From: Liquidambar formosana
Taxonomy: Eukaryota; Streptophyta; Magnoliopsida; Saxifragales; Altingiaceae
Reading direction: 5' to 3'
Length of the DNA stretch: 64,000 bases
Assembly: GCA_039720395.1 (NCBI GenBank)
Contig: CM077829.1
Coordinates: 24,693,955-24,757,954 of the forward strand
This document shows, piece by piece, positions 35,379 to 48,323 of the stretch. Positions within the stretch are counted from its first letter, which is position 1, and each line of letters begins with the position of its first letter. The position numbers and the translations under genes are program-made. The notes under the pieces are model-generated. The model was given only the letters and a program-made list of their open reading frames with translations. It made no database searches and was not told where the DNA came from.

Positions 35379-35445
35379 TTACACATAACTACATAGGGAC
35401 CACCCCAATTTGGCTTGAACTTTTCTTTGCATTCCTCGAACGGAT
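35379..35445 (-). pseudogene. Scrap of integrase C-terminus in element 2
   Basis: The minus strand encodes EKFKPNWGGPYVV, matching GKFKPSWGGPYII in the integrase of element 1. Homology stops at about 35450. The next recognisable element 2 sequence, upstream in transcription direction, is the gag relic. Nearly all of pol has thus been lost between these points. Confidence 0.75.
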
Positions 35446-36095
35446 GATGTAGTCTTCTTGATCATAAGGTCTTCTTTTGATTGCACTTGATCTTCTTTGG
35501 TGTTCTTGAATGTATATTTGATTATCCACTCTCTTTTTGCTTTAATTTTTTTTCTTTTTAAAAGAAAGAGAGGTAAATCATCTCTAGAAATTGAGCTTTG
35601 CAATCAAGGTCTTCTTTTATTCTTCACAATTCATCTTTGCAAAACTTCAGAACTTCCTTCAATGGCTTCACGTGATGGAATGGGAGAGTGGCCCCCATGT
35701 TTACCATTTTAGGCTTTTCATTGTTCCCAAGTTAATCAGTTACAATTCATTCGTTACTCGTTGTGCATGCCCCTTGCTCGTTGAGCGTAGAAGGCGCTTA
35801 TTTAGAAATATTTTCATGCCACTTTGATTATCAATTGATTGATAGGAAGGATGAGATAGAAAAGTAACACTTTACTGAATGAAGAACTGAATTGAAAGCC
35901 AAACTAACAATGATAAGAGATAACAGACTCAAAGAACCCGCTAACACATGAAACTCAAAAAACAAAAGAAAACTAGAAAACAAAAAGAACAAATCCCAAA
36001 TCCATACTATGCCTAAACGCTTAAGCACAAATGGTCATGATAGAGCCAGTGTAACAGCAAACATTAAATGGAACCATAAGAATTGTCTCTTTCCT

Positions 36096-36800
36096 TTAGT
36101 TGAAGCCTTCGTTGGGAGCTTTAGGCTTGGCAATAATCCCCTTATCAATAAGGTCTTGAATCTCATGCTTTAACCTCATACAACTGTCAGTTCGGTGCCC
36201 TCTGCTTTGGTGGAATTCACAAAATTGATACTCATTATACGAACGAGGTAAAGGATTGGGTGGTGGCTTTGGAGCGTGATTCTTTAAGACACCATCAGCT
36301 TTCATGTTGTAGAAGACTTGGTCCAAGGGCATATAAAGATTGTCTAGTTGGTGACGCACCTTATCAGACCGCAGAGGTTGTTAGGGACTCATATCAACCA
36401 TAGCCCTCTTAATAGTAGACTCATGGTTGTCATTAATTTCTGTAGTGGGATTTTGGAAAGTGGTTTGGGCTTGAGAGAATGGGTTTATGGTGGCTAAGAA
36501 AGGGTTCATGGGAGGCCTTTGAAGAACACTTGGATTGGTGGTTGGTTTAGGGAAAGTGATTGCCCCATGGTCAATAAGGTCTTGAATCTCATCCTTCAAC
36601 CTTGGGCATCGATCGGTGCTGTGCCCTTTGTCTTGGTGAAATTCACAATACTCATTTTCTTTAAAATGACGGGGTAATAGATTGGGTAATGGTGTTGGGT
36701 CATTAGGCCCAAGGTCTCTACTCTTTGAAAAGCATGACTCAAAGACATGCTGAGTTCAGTGAATTGGCGAGGCTTCTTCTTCACAGTTCGGGCTTTCAAA
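36096..36800 (-). pseudogene. Gag relics of element 2 with duplicated zinc knuckles
   Basis: Three overlapping reading frames match the gag of element 1, with stops and frame changes between them. The relic PRQFTELSMSLSHAFQRVETL (36720-36770 region) corresponds to PRQFTDLFMPLERVLEK in element 1. Two zinc-knuckle units are present: FCEFHQSRGHRTDSC at about 36170-36230, and a second with ligands C, H, H, C at about 36600-36660. Each is followed by the IQDLID helix. Their CX2HX4HX4C pattern is the same as in element 1. The protease domain is not seen. Confidence 0.8.
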
Positions 36801-38155
36801 TTGGCTTAGCATCTCTTGAACTTAGAAGCCCTCGAATTGGGATCATAATAGTTTGCAACCTCGGATTGGGCTTGATGAATAACTTGGACAATCACATACG
36901 GCATCCCCTTAACATCTTCCAATGTTGTGTTGCTAGTTCTAGTCATAGTGGTGACAATGGGTTCCATTCTAAACATAACTTTTTTAAAAAGATACCACAG
37001 GTTCAATCAATCTTCTTTAAATAGAAAATTTTTTAATTAGGCATAATCTAAAATAATTTTGTTCTATGACTGCATTAAATTTGACAGAATTTGACTTTAA
37101 AAACATGCCCCTAGTTCAAATATATATATATACTTTTTAGCAAAAGGGTTCAAAATTGCTATGCCCCTAGTTAGACAATTCAACCTTAAATGGACTTTTG
37201 GGTCCAAGGATGAAATGACATACTAAAGGTATAGGGAATTAACACTTGACTTTAGTCATTAAACACAATCAAAACAATTAAGTACTCACATTTCCCAAGA
37301 CTATGACAACATGGTGATGCAACCACTAATGGTGGACAAAAGAATTAGGCTCAAACTAAACATGTCCCTAGTTGGGCACTTCATCCTTAAGGGTGCCCCT
37401 TGGGGCAAAAAAGAAAGTGACATACTAAGGGTATGTAAACCTATTGATTTTAGAGTCATGTTACCCATTAGAATTAACCACCCACATAGCATTCATTCAT
37501 ATCTCCAATCACGTTTAAGACCAAAAATCTGGATCACTATATTGAAGGCTTTGTTTCATCTTCCTAAAGAATCATGACATGAATTGCATTGCCATTCATT
37601 CCATTAACATTCATTCCCACAACGCACATTCATGCCACACATACACTCATTCTACACACACACACACATACATACCATACATACATTCTCTCTATACATG
37701 CATTCATTCCATAAGCATGGTGACTTTAAGCTAGGCGAGTCCATGTGTCCTAAAAAAGTCTACTATATGCACTAAAAGGGTAGGATAGTGTCCTCTACTT
37801 GCTTGAACCAACTATATACCTATCACATGTGGCATGAGGGATGCCACGTGAGTCAAGTGGTACGTGTTGATCCATTTAATATACCCAAGGGTAAAACCCA
37901 AGGGTACGTGGCAAGAGGAGTTGATAGTTTTGCAAACATAACACCCGAGAATGAAGGGAACCAGGGTCAAGGCTAAGCCAATCAAAAAAGGCAAGGATAC
38001 ATCGACCTATCATTCAAATGCAATAGCGCACACAATACAATAAAGTAAGCACACATTCAAGCATATGCAAGTGATTGATTTTAAATTAAGTAATTAAATT
38101 AGCCCATATAAATTACTTAAGTCTGGTCCACTAATCCCCAGAGGAGTCGCCAGAC
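36801..38155 (-). other. 5' leader of element 2
   Basis: No intact gene. The segment 37800-38030 is related to the leader of element 1 (19010-19210). The primer-binding site TGGCGACTCCTCTGGGGA, read on the minus strand, is at 38135-38152, three bases from the LTR. A CA-rich microsatellite is at about 37655-37675. Confidence 0.7.
38135..38152 (-). promoter_or_regulatory. tRNA primer-binding site of element 2
   Basis: The minus strand reads TGGCGACTCCTCTGGGGA next to the 5' LTR. It differs from the site in element 1 at two positions and fits the tRNA-Arg type used by Ogre/Tat elements. Confidence 0.75.
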
Positions 38156-41100
38156 TGTGAACCATGGGTTTCGATCAGGGGGAGGGGAAACCCTTCTTTT
38201 AAAAAGACTCGTAGAAATTTAAATGAATAAAAATCTGGTTTTTAAAAGGTTCACAAAAACAAACAAATAAGGAATCGCCACCTCATTTTTTAAGGAAAAA
38301 AGGGAAACCATAAAAACAGTTTTTAAAAGAAACCTTTGAAAACCAAACAAATGACTCCAATCAAGGAAAAGCAGGTCTTAACAAAATAAGAGAGGATTCG
38401 GAGACTAAGTTACGATATGGGAAGGTTCTAGGAAACATCCTGTAGGCACTTACATCGCCAATGGGTCTCTAAATTTATATGGGCTATTCCAATCACTTCC
38501 TAATTAGTCACCATGCATATACAAAGAATCATCCATAAACCATCCACATTCATCCATGAATATCCATAAAGCATATAAACATCCATAAAGCATGTAAACA
38601 TCCATGAACAAATAAGAGAGATATAGAAAGCAAGTAAGAGAGATAGAGAATAAGAAACAGATCCATCCTACTCCTCTAGCAATCATATGTGATGGATAAA
38701 TAAGTAAGCATGGGTCCATCCTACTCCTCCAGCAAATATGTGATGGACAAATGAATAAACATAGGTTCATCCTACTCCTCTAGCAAATATGTGATGGACA
38801 AATGGATAAAAAGAAAGAAAAAGAAAGAAAAAAGAAAACCTAGGATATTTAGTATCCTAGGGCGGACTTGAACATCAAATGAGCGCCTACGTACCTTACA
38901 TGCAAAGATGTAATGATCAAAGTCCATGTAGTTTGATTAAGAAAGGGTTACTCCCTTTACAATGAACTATAAACCCTAAGTTTCCATTAAGAGAAAAAAA
39001 GAGTTTAAAAAGAAGAAGGATTTCCAAAAAAGGAATTTGAGAAAAGATAGAATTCAAAAAGAGATAGAACTCTTATCCAAAAAGAAGTTTGCGAAAAGTA
39101 GAATTCTAAAAGAGATAGAACTCTTATTCAAAAAGGAATTTGAAAAAAATAGAATTCTAAAAGAGATAGAACTCTTATTTAAAAATGATTTTAAGAAAAG
39201 TAGAATAGAAAATATGGAAACTTAAGAATTACAGTCCAAAGTAAAGAAAATAACCCAAGAGGGGGAGAAGAGAACAAAACAAAACAAAACTCACCATGAA
39301 CCACTTACCATATGCTAAACAATCCCAAAACATCGGGAAATCAGCAGTTAATCACCCCATGTATTCTATAGGGCAATTATTAAGCTCAAACCAACCATAT
39401 TTATGCTTAAATCATCATTAGAAAGACTAATTCAAATCTGGACAGAATACTAAATATGCATATAATAACCTAATATTCATGCAAAGAGTAAAAATCAAAA
39501 GAGAAATAAAATCCTAATATGCTCCTATATGCTCTAAACACCCTAACATGCACAAAACTATCAAAAACATGCTAAATATGAATTATCATAATGGAAATAT
39601 CATATGACAATCCAAAACATGAAAAGAAAACAATAACTAAGGCCTTAGATAAGTATTTTATGCAAGCATGTGAATTAATCATTCTTACAGCGAGCTTTCT
39701 TAAGAACTATCTTAAGATAATTCTACATAGAAATCACTCCATATGAATGATTTCTTCACGTATCCTACGTAAAATATATGTCTAAGAATGCAAATAAACT
39801 CATAGCGCACTTAAACACACTTTAGAAAGCACTTATGCAAAACCTCACACTCTAAGGACGATAATTATCTTTGAAAAGAATAATCATCCATACACCTATG
39901 AAGATGAGGCTTACACAGCAAGTGTCCTATACAAAAGATGCTTAAAATCATGCATATAATTGAACCATGAAGAGAAAACGACCTAAACACATCAACTAAT
40001 TTTCTGTGCAAAACGTACCTCTATCCTTAAGAGAAAAACTATCCTAACAACAAACAATTCACAATCCTATTCCACTAGCATGCTTTCACATCATATTTGA
40101 ATCATATACACACTAAAATATAGAGTATATATGATTCCTAATTCAATACAAAGCCATAACTATGCAGAGAATGGGGTAGAAGAAGAAGGAATCGTAAAAG
40201 GATGCAAAGGAGACTTACAACAAGGCAAAGGTCTTCGCTGCGTTCTTTCTTCTTGTTGGACTTGATTGGCTTCTAGTTCCTCTTCAAAATTGTAGTAGAA
40301 AGCCTCCTCCAAGTGATATGGGTGTGTGCAAATTCGTTCTCCCTAGCTCTCTTATGAATATCAAGTGTCAAAAGTCCCTTATGTTGATAAATAAGCCTCT
40401 ATTTATAGCCAACTAGCCATATGAACCAATGTTTGAGATTAGTTCACCATAAAACCAATCTAGGGTTGTAATTAAATCTCATACATGTTAAACAACTCAA
40501 AACCACATCCCAATAGGTTTAGAAGACCTTTGGAAGACAGAAATTCGAAGTGGAAGAGTCTTATTCCGTCAAAAACTCAAAATTGGACAAATAAAGCGGA
40601 GTGCCTTGGGTAACCGGTTGGGGTGAACCAGTTGGACCGGTTGGAGTGAACCGGTCACTCGAGAGCAAAATCAAGTTTCCCCAATTTTGACCCGGTTCGG
40701 CCTCTTAACTTCAAACGGACACAAATTCTTCATTTTAACTCCAATTTGAGTGATTCAAAAGCCAAAATTTTAAGGATTCAATGTAGAATAAGTCTAGAAT
40801 ATTCTTGAACCAAAAATGCCTGACCATGGTCAAGTGGCTAGGTTTTCATGAGGCGATTAACCCAAAAAAAGTCAATTAACCATAGGGTAATATGGTGAAC
40901 CAATCTAAAACCTATCAATAGATTAAATTGGCTCTTAAATTAGACTCATTTCATCATTCTAAGATCAATGGAACACTCCGGAACGAATTTGGAGGTCAAT
41001 TGGAAAATATACGAAGTAAAAGACGAAATTGCCCTTCAAGTCATAAATGTTCTAATTAACTATCCAAACCTATCTGGAATTGAACCTAATTTGACACACA

Positions 41101-41297
41101 TACTCAAAATGAACCTAGAAACTAAATGCAAGTGATGGGACTCAACAAAGAGACAATAATATGCATGCAATGATGACCTATTCTCCTAAGGCTTAAAGTG
41201 GCAAAAATGTCCTTTAAGGCTTAAGGACTCCTAAAATGTTTCTAAACCTAACCAAATGCTATCATAAACTTATAGGGATGAAAATGGGGTGTCTACA
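38156..41297 (-). repeat. 5' LTR of element 2, uninterrupted
   Basis: 3142 bp, TGTAGACACCCC to GGTTCACA on the minus strand, followed by the duplicated GGCGG at 41298-41302. It contains a short 51-bp minisatellite (39032-39208), a minus-strand TATA box (40400-40407), the accggtt-rich inverted repeat (40606-40660) and the structured leader block (38840-38935). It provides the empty-site sequence for both insertions found in the 3' LTR. Confidence 0.95.
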
Positions 41298-41803
41298 GGC
41301 GGTAAATTCCTTTGCAAAACCAGCTTGCATCCCACCCTCCTCTTTTTTTTGGTGATTTAGGAGCTTCCACATTTCACCGACACCGTTGCTCTTCACTGAC
41401 TTCATCTTTCACATTCCAACCAAATATACCATCATATGATCAAGAATCAACAGATCTGAGATAATCCTACATTTCACGATCATCCCTCATATCTCACACG
41501 ATCTGGTAAAGCCATCCTCTACAGTTAATTTGCTTTGTGTTCTTCTTCTCCAAATCATTCACTTGTTGGTATTTAGGAGCAAGAACAGCTGGCAACAAAG
41601 GGGTCGTTGAACATCGGCGACAAGGGTCTGGTAGGTTTTAGGTTTTAGGTTTTTTTTTTTTTTTTTTTTTTTTTTACTTGCCTTAATCGCCAATGATGCT
41701 CACTGCTAGACCTTCATCCTTCCCTTCTCATGAGGAGCATCACTACCAGCGACAAAAGGGTCACCGTCTGCCGCCAACAAGGTAATGTTAGGGTTTTCAA
41801 ATA
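41298..41803 (+). repeat. Left MULE inverted repeat, inner part
   Basis: This is the continuation of 904-1064 after element 2. Its reverse complement matches 53478-53975, for example gctggttttgcaaagga and the shared ctaacattacct-type inner boundary. It includes a T-rich tract at 41651-41675. Confidence 0.85.
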
Positions 41804-42262
41804 TTTTCATGTTATCTTTCTTCGTAATTTTTTTTAAGCCACATTGTTTGGTTATTTTAAGCCATAATCTTTCCCTTTCTCTCGTTCTGTAATTTTTTTT
41901 TCTTTCCCATTTTTCATCTCATTTTCTACTTACAACTTTATGTTGGATTCGATTGAAATAGGATTTTTGTAATTCAGGTTAGTGGAGATAAACCTAAGTT
42001 GTGGTGGTCTATGGATGTGTAACGGTGTTTTGACAAAGAAAATTGGTTCACTGTGGTGGTTGTTGCTGCTGTAAAGTTGAGTAGAGGAATGGATGTACTT
42101 AATTGGGATAGAATGGGGTTTTGTTATTGTGAAGTCGGGGAAATGGTTGGTTTTTTTTTCTCTAAAATGGGATAGAATGGTATGATTTTATTATTAGAAA
42201 ACAAAGAAAAAAACAAAGGTTACCAAAGGTTTTATCGTGGAAATGAAAGGGTGATGTTGCCA

Positions 42263-42326
42263 GAGGTAGAGGTGGTGGTGGTAGTAGAGGTGGTGGTAGT
42301 GGTGGTGGTGGTGTAGTGGTGGTGAC
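42263..42326. repeat. GGT-rich microsatellite
   Basis: An imperfect run of ggt triplets inside the MULE. The reverse strand would code for a Pro/Thr-rich stretch, but there is no surrounding gene structure. Confidence 0.8.
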
Positions 42327-42954
42327 GTGTGTGGTAGATTGTGATGGAAGCAAAAGCGAAGGCATAAGTAAAAAGATGGTGATGGTAAATATATATCTAT
42401 GATGTTGGCAATAGAGAAGGCAATGGTGAAGGAGATGGTAACAAAATTGTTGTAATGGTGTTGGTCCGACTGTTCATTATTAATATAGGGTATGGTGGTA
42501 GAGAGTGGTGGGTTAGAGGTAGAGTTAGTGGCAATTGTGGGTTAGCATCTTTCACCATTGCATGGTGAAGATACAATTATTGGCATTTGAGACCATAAAT
42601 TGAGCTTTTGTGGTATATTTGGTGAAGGTAGCTATGGTGATGGAAGTTGTTCTAGGAAATAGCAAATTTTTTGCTTCTCAAGTCAATTTTTTTGCTCTAA
42701 CTAGGTATAATGTTTTATTTTTTGCTTCTAATATACTTCAAACCTCGGGTACCAACAAGTTTTTTTTTTCCTTCCCCCCCCCCCCCTTTTTTTTTCCTCT
42801 TTTCTAACTTGCTTTTAATTATGAGATTTTGGATAAACAAAAATTAGTCATTCCATTTTTCAAATTTACATTAGACAGACTTCTTTGTGGTGGTTTTGCA
42901 GTAACCTTATAGGGAAATAAGTATGATTTGGGATTGGCGAGCAAGATATAACCT

Positions 42955-43180
42955 ATGTAGGAGATACACTGGATGATAACTTATTCTTCTTTTCATTCTA
43001 ATCTATTTAGTGCATGGTAACCATGGGTTGATCATTGATTTACCTTTTTTTTTCTTTTTTCTTTTTTCTTTTTTCCTAAAGTATCCTTAGAATCTTTAGT
43101 GTGTAAATTTCTTCAAGGCACTATATAGATTGTGGTACTTTGAGATCAATTTTATATATTAAATAAATTCATATTGTAGA
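42955..43180 (+). repeat. Direct repeat, copy 1
   Basis: It starts gtaggagatacactggatg and ends in ttatatattaaataaattca. A second diverged copy lies at 43799-44060 in the same orientation. Both contain ttagtgcatggtaaccatg. This is an internal duplication of the MULE, of unknown origin. Confidence 0.75.
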
Positions 43181-43798
43181 ATATGCATTTTTAAAATTTT
43201 TAAAAAAATTATGATAAGTTTTTTAGGTAATTGAGAAAAATGTTGAAATAGAAACAGATTCTCACTTAACATAGAATGAGTTATTGGATTGATTCTGATT
43301 CGCCTATGTTTTCTTTGCTCCTAAATAGTGCAAATGTGCTACCAGTTGCATTTTTGAAAATGTATATCAATCATTCTATTAAAAAAAAAAAAAAACTACA
43401 ATTTAGCATACAACTCAAATTTTATTGGAGAAACTTTTACAAATTGGGGTTTGTTGTATAGGAGAGGAAATTCATTTGTTTTGAACTTCATTTTAGGAAA
43501 TGCATTGCAATGTATATGATTTTTCCTTAAAAGAGAAGTTCATAATATACTTTTTTTCTTCTTCCCAAACCAATTAAAGTACCTTTGAAGAATGCCCTAT
43601 TTTGACATTACATAAGAGTGGAAAGAGAATGTGAGGCAGTAATTGGGAAACTGTTCACAATTAGTCTCCATTTCCTTATCATGGAATGAGGATTTTGCTT
43701 AGTAGGACTAAGACAAGGTAATATATTTCCCATAACTTATATAAGTATTTTTTATAAAGCTACAATTTGGCTTCCCTTCTCTCTCCCAGGGTTTCAGT

Positions 43799-44060
43799 TA
43801 GTGTAAGAGATACACTGGACGGAGAACTTATTCTTCTTTTAATTCTTACCTATTCAGTGGTTTAGTATCCCCATTAGTGCATGGTAACCATGTGTTTACT
43901 TGTTAATTTACTTGTTTTAATTTTTTTATTATTATAAAAATTAGCATTCTTAGTATTTGTTATAGTTTTAATCTTTCAATGTTCTAAATTGCTTCATGTC
44001 CCTAAATAAATTGTTGTACCTTGAGATTAAGTTTATATATTAAATAAATTCAAATTGTAT
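43799..44060 (+). repeat. Direct repeat, copy 2
   Basis: Diverged second copy of 42955-43180, about 620 bp downstream of the first. It lies directly before the first candidate coding exon of the MULE gene at 44113. Confidence 0.75.
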
Positions 44061-45479
44061 TCACGTACATGCAAATCCTTGTCACGGATTCGTAGAAGGG
44101 CAATATAATTAAATGGCCAGTAGAAAGAGAAGTAGGAGGGCTGCTAAGCAGACTAATGATAAGGATAAAGAATTCATTAATGATGACAATGGAAAGGCCC
44201 AAGCAGAGCAATCATCACATCATAATAAAGAGGAAGAGGAAAGAAACGAGAGAGAAAGTGGTGTTCCATCAAAAAATGTACAAAAGCATCCATGTTCCAC
44301 ATGGGCAATCTTTTTGTAAGCAATTTATCGGATTAAATCATATCAATGTCCATAATTTGGAATTTATTGAATCATATCAATTTATTAGATTAAATCATAT
44401 CAATTTATCAGATTCCCCATTTTTCACCCTTCTATGACAAGTTGGAATTTACAAGGAAGGAAAAGACTGTTATGCCAGCTGCATTAAGTTTCAATGTGCT
44501 TGTGATGAGTAGTGTAGACAGTTAATATGAAGGAATGAATTTTACGAGGCAAAATTACACTTTGATGAGTACTTTCCAATTAAATACCAAGAAAAGGGTT
44601 TGAATGTCAACTTGAAACAAATTGGTTATAAACTTGTTTTAATTAACTGTAAACTTCCTTATTTTGGGAATTAGTTTCTGAATCACTCATTGAACTATAA
44701 TTTTCCTCTTTCAATATTATCCTGGCAATCACTTACAATTTTACCAATTAACTCTCGAATGTAGGTGTCAAAGCTTGCATCTGATAGGTGGAGATTAATG
44801 TCAAAAGAAGAAAAAATTTCATACTGAACTATTGCGGCCAAAAATCGAGTGGACTTCAATGTTGCTCGTCCTACTAAGTTACCAAAGAAACGCGTTAGGA
44901 TATGTTAGTAAGTTGTATTTTATTGATTCGTTTCTTATAGAACGCATTTGTTGTTTTCGTGGGATGACATATTACATAAGCAGCAGACATGGATTTCAAA
45001 GTACATATGGGAGATGCCAAATAGAAGGCTTAAGTTGAGGAACATGATAGCCATTGAAAAATAATTTTTTAAGGCATCGAAGTTTTCATCAAACATGTTT
45101 TGATTGATTGTAACACTACACGCTACAATTATCGTCTATTTAGGACAATCAACCATATTATTTGAATGCCAACATTGGACATATTAGTTTTAAACTACAC
45201 TTGCACTGTTCCAAATGAGCTACTTATGTGGTGTATCTGTACAGGTTGCTAAATGGGACATAAATGGCATAAGTTAGTGAAAGCAATGATAGTGCATGTT
45301 TTTCATATTGTTTTATTTGTCACTTCAATTTTTGTTTAAAGGCAACTTTTGCTTCTGTTAAAAAATGCACTAATAAATTTATTTGTTGCTTATAGTAGGC
45401 AATTATAGAAACTAGATGCTCACCCACTTTATTCTACAAAGTTATTGAGAATTTTACAAATGATCATATTGCAGCGGTG

Positions 45480-45959
45480 ACAAAGTTGGGATTTAGTGGA
45501 TTGTTGCACTTGAAATACACGCTTCTTTGTAGATAGTTGTGCAAGTGGCTAGTAGAGCATTTTGATATAAACCACTACTGCCTAAACCTTTGGGATGGAC
45601 AAATATATCCAATTAACCCAGATGATGTCGCATTGGTGATGGGTCTTCTAGCCACTGGAGTTGATATTCCCACAATTGCTGCATCTGATGATGTTAAACA
45701 AATACATGAGGAGTACAATTGTACAAAGACTGGAGTGCCATATTCAGTGCTTGTAGACAACTTAAAAAGTAGTAATTCAGGGGATCAGTTTTGCTGCTCA
45801 TTTATACTCTTTGTGTTAGGCATATTGTTGTGCCCAACCTTGAAGATGGGGTCAAGACCAAAATTATTCCCTGCAATTATTGAGGTTAATAAAATTTGCA
45901 AGTACACTTGGTCAAAATTTGTGTTTGAACGGCTGGTGACAGAGGTTAAGGATTTTTGA
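45480..45959 (+). pseudogene. Mobile-domain-like exon of the MULE gene
   Basis: A 140-codon open stretch from 45537, preceded in frame by one stop at 45534-45536 and further homologous codons. The pattern of an LCKWLVEHFD helix, a DGQIYPINPDDVALVMGL strand-turn and a following leucine-rich helix is typical of the N-terminal part of plant Ulp1 transposon proteins. It probably continues by splicing near 46055 to 46615. Confidence 0.7.
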
Positions 45960-48323
45960 GCAATAATTAGCAACCCCACAACTACAATAGGTCAGAAGAA
46001 GTTGAAGTATACAAAGCCGAAGACTGGTCTTAGAGGCTGCCTCCTATTTTTAATGGTATAGCCCTATCCCACAATAACTTGAATTGCTAATTTTAACCAC
46101 AATAAAAAACGAATTGGCACCATCATATTAAAACCCTTGTTTTATTCTTGGTTGTGGCACAAAGAGGGAAAAAATGTTACTAATCCATGTAAAAAATATT
46201 AGCACTATATTGAAATCACATTAGTTTCCTGTTTGTGTTAAGTTAGTTGTGATATGGAAGTTGATAATTATATAATATATGAAATTTTTCGCATGGTTTC
46301 AATACAAGAAACAAATATTATAGTAGATCATTTGTAGCATATTAGTAGTGTATTGAATGTATGTTAATACTATTAAGTTAGTAGTCATCTATCTTAATAA
46401 TATAGTGTACACTTACCAAAAATCTATATTCAATGTCATGATTTGCTAATTCTAGTACAATTATTTATGGTTTAAAGTTTTTGTTTTTTGTTTTGTTTTT
46501 GTTTTGTTTTGTTTTTGTTTTAGGGTTTAATTTATTTGTTTGAATTGTATGACCTTTTTAATTAGTAATCACTGGCCCTTTATTGCATACTTTGTTGACC
46601 ATATACATATCTATGACAGTTATTCTACTTTGATCGTGCTGCTACGTCTATTGGTGGTGTTCCGTGCGAGATACCACGATTAAAAGGGTAGACAAACGTA
46701 CTAATTCGGAATAGGGATTATGAGGTTAAGCGTTTAGGTCTGTATGCTAGTAATAATGATAAGTGTAGTGCAGATATATTTAAATTAGCAAAGCTTCTCC
46801 CCAGATGTAGACCCGATAGATCCAGTTATCTCGTACTATTAATCATGTACTTTTCCAAAAAAAAAAAAAAAATTCATATGGTATAAGTCACTATGCTTAT
46901 GTGATGAATTGCATTTAAGTTATTTTGGCTACACGAAACACGATAAAACATGTATAGGCCCAACTACAGGGAGTTTTGTCCCAAGCAATGACAAGCACTG
47001 TGCAGCATATTGTCAATGTCTATATGGACAGCCGCCGAATCAAAGAGGATGCACATCCCCAAAGTGATAGGCATCTAGAACCATCTTCTGTTAGTCATGA
47101 TACTATACCTGCATATAGTGAACAAGAACCAAGTTGCATTGCTAGCCCATTTAATCACAATACTATTGATAAAATTGAACTGTTAGGTCAAAACTTAAAT
47201 GATGGATTCATTGCAACAAAAATTAGTTAGGATTATGCAGACTACAAGTGTCCTAAACTGTCTGTACATCATCAATCCACCTCTCTTGTCCCATCTAGCC
47301 AATCAATTAGTGTCGTTTATGACTTGAGCCAACGCCCATGCCGTATTGTCACGCGGGATGCATCCATTGTTTCCCCATTTCAAGGTGTGCTGACTTTAGT
47401 TTTACCACGGCCCAATGAAACAGAAAAAGCCGTATACTGCTGTGTAACATAGAAAGTTCGCAAATGTCATAAAGGATATGAGTAAGTGTATTTGCAATAA
47501 TAATTTCTGTTCGAATATGTTGATTAAACATTATACTTTCTTTAAAATATTCATATTTGTAGGAGTAGTTGTTTTCCATGGTTGATTGATTGCGATATAG
47601 GTCTATGAGTGTATAACATGCAGTTATCATATGTTGTAGGAAAACTGTTGTGGACATACTGAAAACATATGTCACACGTATAGAAATGCATGACTCTATG
47701 AGTCCATGGGGGATGGTGTCCAACTTTATGGGTTTTTTGTTCCTCATTTGTTAAAATTAATGTTGGTGGCTACACTTGTCATTATATGTCTCGTAATGGA
47801 GCTAAATAGTTGATTCCTGTAGGTGGTTTATTTAGCATCAAGAGTTTTACTGGAAAGAAAGAGCATAGCGGCTCCAGATAAAACCGTGCAACAACCCATT
47901 ATTGAACTTTCTTTTTCGGTGACTCTTCTTAAACTTCTGTTGATTACTATGCACGAATCATTATCAATACCACATTTTTTTTCCATTCACCCATTCGCAT
48001 ATTTTCATATTAATAGGAGTGAAACCCAACCAATTTATCGAACTCTTGATGAAGTGTGGATCTTGGAAAGTGAACATTAGTTTAACTATTAACTAAGTTT
48101 AAATGGCCACTAGCTTGAGATATATTGACCACTAACCTATAATTTATTGACTACAAACTAGATATTTGTCAACTAACCTGCAATCCTGCGCTATATGTTC
48201 TAGGGACTACTAACCTAATACTTTTTTTGTGGTTTATAATAGTTAAAATTTATTTCATCTCTTCACTGATAGGAACACATTGCCCATGAGTTCCTCTAAC
48301 GTTTGCATCCAGAATCATTAAAG

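Larger units (their letters stand above)
1065..41297 (-). mobile_element. Element 2: Tat/Ogre-lineage Ty3 retrotransposon, pol deleted
   Basis: A complete insertion with LTRs at 1065-26255 (in three pieces) and 38156-41297. The LTR ends are TGTAGACACC and GGTTCACA on the minus strand. It is flanked by perfect 5-bp duplications GGCGG at 1060-1064 and 41298-41302. The uninterrupted inverted repeat at 53970 shows the empty site. Without nested insertions it is about 15.8 kb. A tRNA primer site lies at 38135-38152, gag relics at 36096-36800, only a scrap of integrase near 35379-35445, and an antisense mobile-domain gene at 27983-31216. RT, RNase H and most of integrase are missing, so it is defective. 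Its LTRs differ more than those of element 1, so it is the older insertion. Confidence 0.92.

Noticed and set aside
39037..39225. A 62-codon ORF with 17-residue repeats, looking like a coiled-coil peptide
   Set aside because: It is the plus-strand reading of the 51-bp minisatellite on the strand opposite to LTR transcription. No promoter or conservation supports it.
47349..47747. A 132-codon minus-strand ORF in the MULE
   Set aside because: No similarity to any family, AT-rich codon use, and it overlaps plus-strand exons of the Ulp1 gene. Probably chance.
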